Part shown: one piece after another, positions 58,660 through 64,000 of the stretch
How positions within the stretch are numbered: the first letter of the stretch is position 1
How the letters are laid out: every line of letters starts with the position of its first letter
Assembly (NCBI GenBank): GCA_022605405.1
Contig: JABYQQ010000002.1
Span: 434,001-498,000, forward strand
Origin: Earliella scabrosa
Lineage: Eukaryota > Basidiomycota > Agaricomycetes > Polyporales > Polyporaceae
Direction: 5' to 3'
Length of the DNA stretch: 64,000 bases
The notes under the pieces: model-generated
Told to the model about the DNA's origin: nothing
The model's database searches: none
Seen by the model: only the letters and a program-made list of their open reading frames with translations
Position numbers and translations under genes: made by a program

Positions 58660-59398
58660 ATGTCTTGTAGACTGCTCGTCGGGTCAATCAATGCCCGCGC
58701 GGGTGTTCGCGGAGGCTGAATGTTGCAGATACTTCTGCCACGGCTGTTCTGCCCCGTCGAAGCTGTGTATTTGTCCTCGCGATCGGCCCCGAATACTTAG
58801 ACGTGCTTCTGGAGATGGCGTGCGACTCGGAGCCGATTGACTCAAACGCGGTGCGGTTGAGCTAGCGCGTTGGGCACCCTTTGTCAGGCGGTCTTCGAAC
58901 GATTTGATTAGTAGGCAGGTGCATTCTTTCTATTTATTGCTGTCGTACTGTGCTAATACGTCGCTTGATACTTCAAATATCGTACCCTAGCCGGCTCGGC
59001 TCGCAGTGCAGGAAATGGTACTCTCGCGCTCATGGCGTTCCGAAACGAACTCAACGCAATGGAGGTCAATAGGTTCTTATAAAAGCAGGTTGCGATGTCA
59101 TAACAATGCCGCAACTACGATGCATCGCGCCGGTACGGAGGCATCATGCGGCAAAGGAAGAATCCCCGTGGACTGGTACAAAGACACAAGAGACAAAGCA
59201 ACATGGATTCCAAGCACATGGAGTTTTTAGGACACAGCAGCGAGCTTGTAGTCGTCAAACAGCGGCATCACTGCACAACCTCAGCAGGCCCTATATGGTC
59301 CATAAATAGGCATAGATAACCTCGACGCTTGGGGACAGGTCACCCGACCCCCGACACTTCTATATCACCATCTGCGCCCCTCGTACCACTAGAGAGGC

Positions 59399-60234
59399 TC
59401 AGTGATCCTCGTCGTCGAAAGCCATGGAGGGATGGACGGGGCGGAACGATGGGAGCGCCAACACCGCGTCGCACCGCCTCAGCTCCGAGCCCCCCAGATA
59501 TCGACTCCGTGGGACGACTCTTGCCCCGTATGGGTCCACAACTGTCCTCCCGACCCGGGAAGGTACCGAGTAGTCCGGGTCAAAATTTGAGCTATGTGTT
59601 CGTGTCAGTACATGAAGACCCTCAAGCTGACCGCTACCACTTCAGCACCAACGCACCTGTCGTGTCCGTGGAGAGCTTTGCCAGCTGGCGCCCTGTAAGA
59701 GTTGTTCCGCGAGAGGGTCGTAACCGGCGTGACGCACCCGTCCGTGCCCGCGGGGGTGTCGTCCGAGTGGGATCCTGCTGAAGGCGGTCCGAGCCATGGA
59801 TAGCACTCGGCCGGGTCGATGTCGGGGCCCGCGTCCCCGTACTCGGCCACTGCCCATCGCCTGCGCATTTCCAAGTACCGGATTATCGCTAACCAGCCCG
59901 CCGCGCGGCTCTGGTTTGGGCTCTCGACCCTGGGCTCCCTCTCCCTCTCCACGCGCCTGTCCTCCTCCTCCGTGGCCTCGAGCATCTCCGGAACAAGACA
60001 TGGCTCTGAAGAAGCCCTCCGCACGACGCTCACATTGCTGACATCGTTGTGCGGTTCGTCGCGATTGGAGCTAACCTTCGCGTTGGGCCCGCGTCCGACT
60101 TTCATCCACTTTGGTCTCCGGCCGTAGAAGGACCCTAGCGCTTTCGCGACGGCGCGCGCGACCTCGCGCCCCTTCCGCTTTGGCATAGTCGCGAGGGTCT
60201 TGACGAAGGGCTTCGGAGACTCAACGAAGGGCAT
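59399..60234 (-). CDS. orphan basic protein, paralog 2
   Basis: Exons 60234-59657 and 59591-59399 give 256 residues. The protein is collinear with that of 37216-38086: MPFVESPKPFVKTLATMPKR, then VVRRASSEPCLVPEMLE, RRRWAVAEYGDAGPD, TDGCVTPVTTLSRNNSYR, VDPYGARVVPR and LALPSFRPVHPSMAFDDEDH. The intron found within RRVSSE/PCL of paralog 1 is absent here; the other intron sits at the same place (after HDR, equivalent to DDR). A TATA-like CATAAAAGTG lies on the minus strand at 60340-60331, about 100 bp upstream, and the 5' UTR shares a 19-mer with paralog 1. The function is unknown. Two copies about 22 kb apart in opposite orientation, with intact frames and stronger identity in short motifs than between them, suggest selected regulatory proteins. 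Confidence 0.8.
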
Positions 60235-60727
60235 TGCAATCGTGGTTAGGTGCCGGAGAGGTGGGCGGGAACAAGGAAGGGAGGCGCGGATGGTTGCCGA
60301 CGAGAAACAAGAGCGCTTGCGCAAGTGGGCCACTTTTATGGGGGCACGCGGACTGTTGACATGAAGGGACGGGACAATCTCGTTGATAAGATACGCTGGA
60401 AAGCCCGATTGGTGCATGGCGTGGCCGGAGACATGTGGAGGTGAATACGTGGAGGAACTATGCAACTATGATACTATGCTCTGTGCAACTGTGTGCACGA
60501 GGTCATTGTGTGCGTGTACAAAGACGATTGAACAGCAAGAGGACTTGGGTCTTTATCGTGACCTAGGCCCATCGACTACTCGAGCCTCCGGGCCAGATTA
60601 GTATGATGTAGTGCGGCCTACGGTAGGTGGGTGGTTTTGGGTTGTATCCGAGACAAACGAGATGCTACCTCGCACAGCATGGGGCTTCGCCGGAACTTGA
60701 ATAAGTAAATTGTCTCGGTTCACCTAA
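60235..60727. other. intergenic, orphan 2 promoter and Cyt-like 3' side
   Basis: 493 bp. The left part (to about 60345) is the 5' UTR and TATA region of the orphan gene; the rest would be the 3' flank of the Cyt-like gene. No gene seen. Confidence 0.5.
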
Positions 60728-61793
60728 TCAGTCATCACCGAACAACGCCTCCGCCTCGCCAACGGCCTTCTGCATGACATCTTTCGACAATCTATCGATA
60801 ACCTCCTGGCGCGGTCGAAACTTGCGCGAGTAGAACTCTGGAACAACGGCGATTCAGTGGCTATCTCGAGATGGGTCTGGAAAACCTCGCGCACCGCCAA
60901 CGATACCGTTACTATCGTTCTGCACCAAAGTTACTCGCCTTGACTGTGACCATGCAGTGAGCTTGATGCGGTACACCTGCGCAGATGGATGTGGCATGAA
61001 TAGACCGGAACGTAACAGTACTAGATGCCATGATACCACTCACCTTGAAGAACGGGTTCTTGACGTCTGGAAATCGTAAGACACCGATGTCGACTAGCGT
61101 TTTCTCGTGCAGCTCCTTCTTGTACCAGAGAGTTGCGAATGAGGTGATAGCAGCGCCGGTCTGGGCAACAATCTTGCCCATGACGTCGATGTCGATGCGG
61201 GTGCTGCGGAGAATCTCCTCGTCCCCAATGAAATTGACAAACCAACTGAGGACCTGTCGAAACCACAAGCTTCAGCGCCCCGAGAGCCGAAATGATACAG
61301 CGGTCGCTAGTAGCGGTCAGTTTCGTACCTCTTGCACTACCGACTTGGAAGGGCTGCCGTCGAACTTGAAGAAACTTGTGTCCTCCTTGATGAGCTTGTC
61401 GCTACGGGCGATCTCTTTGTCGAAGGGTTCCAGCAGAGGATTCTGCATGAACAGCGAGTTGATTGTTTGCCAGTCCATCGCGCCATGCTTCTCCTTATGG
61501 GCTTTTAGTGAGCGCATGGTACCGGCGATCATGACCTTGAGCTCCTCGTCCATTTCCTTCATACTCTGCTGGGTGAGAGTACCGAAGGACGGCGCGAGGT
61601 CAAGGTGAAGGTAATCATCCTTGGTGACATCCTTCACATCGATCTAGTAGTGCACGAAGTATGCGTCGGGATAGCGGGATACGAGAAGGGGAATCAAAGT
61701 CACCTCTGAGAAGTCGAAGCTGCGAATGATCTTATCGAGACTGACGGAGACTGCTTTGTGATCGAAGATAGCGGGAAGTGTAATGGGGATCAT
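60728..61793 (-). CDS. Cyt-like protein (CytB / volvatoxin-type fold), candidate
   Basis: Probable member of the Cyt-type pore-forming protein family known from bacteria and from some mushrooms. The assignment rests on the overall pattern of the C-terminal half: alternating beta strands around a WYKKELHEKT segment, then VDIGVLRFPDVKNPFFK and YRIKLTAW. I cannot confirm it without a profile search. The start at 61793 (MIPITLPAIFDHKAVSV) was chosen because the paralog to the right starts at the equivalent place; an upstream in-frame ATG at 61826 exists. At least five exons with short introns; the first intron starts GTGACT after FDFSE. The C-terminus is FRPRQEVIDRL then GEAEALFGDD, stop at 60728-60730. 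All exons look intact. No signal peptide is evident. It is head-to-head with a diverged paralog. Confidence 0.55.
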
Positions 61794-62918
61794 GATGTGG
61801 ACCGGGCAGAGTGTGAGGGAGAACATAACTTCCCCATCTTATGTAGTCCATCCGCCTCCGGTACCAGTACGCTTGTCGACGTCATGCCTACTACACGGAC
61901 CGTGTCCGTTGCCTTAGGGTTCTGGGGTGGCTTCAGGGACAGAGGATTCCTGGATAGCAGGTTGCGTTGCTCTCCGTCTGGTCGCACTGTGCTCGGTCGG
62001 TCAGAATCAATGATACGAGGTCCGGTGGACGAACTAAGCTTGACGTACAGCTCGCAACATCCCCGCCCGAGCCGGAGAAGATCTGCATTTAGAATTGAGA
62101 AACAGTGACCCGCGTCTTCTCGGAAGTGAAGCATTAGACATACCGTTGCGGGCACGATGGAAGCGTGATCTGCGGCCAGCGATTCAAGGTGACTTGCGGC
62201 TTCTGTGCCCATTCGACGACGCCTCGTTGGTGGCTATCGCATCATCTATGGGCGCTGGGTCTTGACAGCTGCCGTTGAAGGTTCGACCTAATTCACTCTA
62301 CAGCTCTTGCTTGATGGCCACCTTGCCGGTGGATATCAACAGCAGTCAGGCGGCGAGGCATCAAGGAGCACAGAAGATACGACACCGTCTCCCTCTAGCC
62401 CGATTCGGGGCGCTCCGCGACCATTGTGCATGTCGATCTCACCGGAGGAACCTATCCTCGCCGTTTGACTCGTGCTTTCATCCACACACGCCAGGCATGG
62501 AAGTAACAGTTGATCCTCTCGAGCGGCATAGGTACCGCGCGAGTTCATCGTAAACGCCCACGAACTGCAGGGTCTGCCTCGTGTATGAGAGATAGGACCC
62601 TCAGGTGGCGTAGAGGAATTCGTCTTCCCAGACCGGATGACGGAGTCAGGATTGGGTTGTCCATTTCATGATGACGATTGCGATGAGCACCATAACAGTG
62701 CCTACAAGTGAATGTAGCGTTCACGATGAATGCCCTGCTAGGATGCCATCAGGCTGTGCTGACCCATATGACAACCCCAAACTTTGAACTGCGAATCGGT
62801 AGCATTAGCTCAAGCAGGCTTTCAAAAGAGTGCAGCACGAGGTCCCTTTGATTGTATAAAAGGGTTACCTCACTTCAGGAACTCGACCGTATCGCCTCGC
62901 TGTGAACAATCGACGACC
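61794..62918. promoter_or_regulatory. divergent region between the two Cyt-like genes
   Basis: 1.1 kb between two start codons facing away from each other. TATAAAA at 62855-62861 lies 58-64 bp before the right gene. No clear TATA is seen for the left gene. No open frame of interest. Confidence 0.6.
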
Positions 62919-64000
62919 ATGGCACTTCCCATCCTCTCTGCTGTCTTCGATCCGAAGGCACTCACCGGGCTCCGGACAACTGTTAGCAACTTTGACTTCT
63001 CTAAGGCTCGTTCAGCAGACCTCCCTTGTCAATATTTGATCCATCTTGCTAACCAGGGCTCTACTGCAGGTCGATGTCAGCGACTCAACGAAAGAAGACT
63101 ATCTGCACGTCGACCTCGCACCGTCGTTCGTCCTAGAGGGCAACGCCTTGGACGACTCGGTGAAGGCCATGGTCGCCGGAACGATGAGATCGCTCAGATC
63201 TCATCGTCAGAAAGTCGGCCGTTTCGATTGGCCAATCCTCACCTCCTTGTTCATGCAGAACATGATGCTGGCGCCACTCGACGACGAGATCAAGCGTGTG
63301 GACAAGCTCGTCAAGGAAGGCACGGGTCTCCTCAAATCTTGGGTCCATATCGGACTCGACGCTGTGACCGCTGAAAAAGAGGCACGTTATCCTATTCGGT
63401 CTTGAGGTCGACGAACGCAATGGTGCTGACTTCGAACACGGCGTCGTCATCAGCTTCGAAACCTCGTCCAAGACGAGAACGCCCTCACCACTCTTGGGAT
63501 AGACAGCAGTGTCATGGCGAAGATCATCGCACAGTCCAACAGGACACCCACGTCGACGACATCTAATACACCCTCTTCCAACCACGAGAAAACGCTGATC
63601 GACATCAGCGTAGTGCGCTTCCCAACTGCGAATGACCAGGTCTTCAAGGCGAGCCCTTTGCCTCTGTGACTGTTCATGTTGATCCTAACGATGGTCGGGT
63701 ATGACTTGTAGATCTACAATCTCAAACTCAGCATGTGGTTCCAGACGAAACGCGTCGCTATCTTACCGGTCTCTACCAGCGGCATCGTCGGCAGTGAGTT
63801 CACATCATCAGGGATCTAGCTACAGCGATTCATCATTACGTTCGGTAGCGTTCACGTCGCGCACGTTCCGTCCCCGGATGGAAGTCATCGAGAAGTTCCC
63901 AAGGGATGTCTTGCAAAAAGCCATGGGCGAAGCAAATGCGCTATTCGCCGAAGGGGAGATCATCCTGCGCAACGTGAAGGAAGAGGGCACGTCAGCAACA
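62919..64000 (+). CDS. Cyt-like protein, paralog, cut by the right edge
   Basis: Diverged paralog of the gene at 60728-61793, on the opposite strand. The start at 62919 (MALPILSAVFDPKALTG) follows a TATA box. Matching blocks are FDFSK, KEDYLHVDLAPSF, VAGTMRSLRSH, LFMQNMMLAPLDDEIKR, then HEKTLIDISVVRFPT and, near the edge, FRPRMEVIEKFPRD. The first intron (about 63007-63069) would begin with GC where the paralog has GT. Between about 63,340 and 63,460 I could not find a join that keeps the full segment present in the paralog, so this copy may be mis-spliced, differently built or decaying. The last visible exon runs off the window. Family assignment has the same limits as for its neighbour. Confidence 0.5.

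Larger units (their letters stand above)
48453..59398. other. 10.9-kb gene-poor region
   Basis: No recognisable gene. Because of high GC content many long frames run on both strands (for example minus 53224-54213 and minus 55274-56305), but none has family motifs, convincing codon pattern or exon partners. Recognisable items are a MITE-like element (49961-50396), heptamer arrays (50941-50955, 57722-57756), a degenerate 219-bp direct repeat (55.93-56.24 kb) and a small retroposed piece (58588-58659). The SFP1-like promoter is at its left end. Confidence 0.55.

Overview
The window is nuclear DNA of a filamentous basidiomycete, most likely an agaricomycete. The evidence is GC-rich genes split by many 50-70 nt GT..AG introns, a beta-tubulin with basidiomycete-type small exons, two DUF6534-type seven-helix proteins and a pair of Cyt-like proteins. 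All are family traits typical of mushroom-forming fungi. Exon joins were made by eye from splice consensus and reading frame. The order (polypore or other) is inference.

Left half (1-26.1 kb), housekeeping: beta-tubulin (minus, cut by the left edge) is divergent from epsin; then a 5-oxoprolinase that keeps only the HyuA half, convergent with an EamA/DMT transporter. The transporter is head-to-head with the large Cch1 calcium channel. eIF3a follows, convergent with an FCP1-homology protein, which shares a 97-bp divergent promoter with a pfkB/ketohexokinase-like protein.

Middle (26.4-40.5 kb), accessory: 3.5 copies of a 144-bp repeat lead into a 3.2-3.5 kb tandem duplication, each copy holding one DUF6534 gene built of very short exons and, in my reading, two GC-AG introns. 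Next come a membrane-anchored coiled-coil protein with a duplicated 67-residue tail unit, a 25-bp hairpin, an orphan gene whose paralog lies about 22 kb away on the other strand, and O-acetylhomoserine sulfhydrylase (MET17).

Right half (40.5-64 kb), gene-poor: an SFP1-like zinc-finger regulator sits between 5.7 kb and 10.9 kb stretches with no recognisable gene. These stretches hold a G-quadruplex motif, heptamer arrays, a 436-bp MITE-like element with a central palindrome and a tiny retroposed tail with target-site duplication. At the right end are the second orphan paralog and two head-to-head Cyt-like genes, the last one cut by the edge.

The most interesting items are beta-tubulin Gln198, the HyuA-only oxoprolinase, the micro-exon and GC-AG structure kept in both DUF6534 copies, the orphan paralog pair with an intron difference at a conserved phospho-motif, the MITE-like element and the divergent Cyt-like pair.
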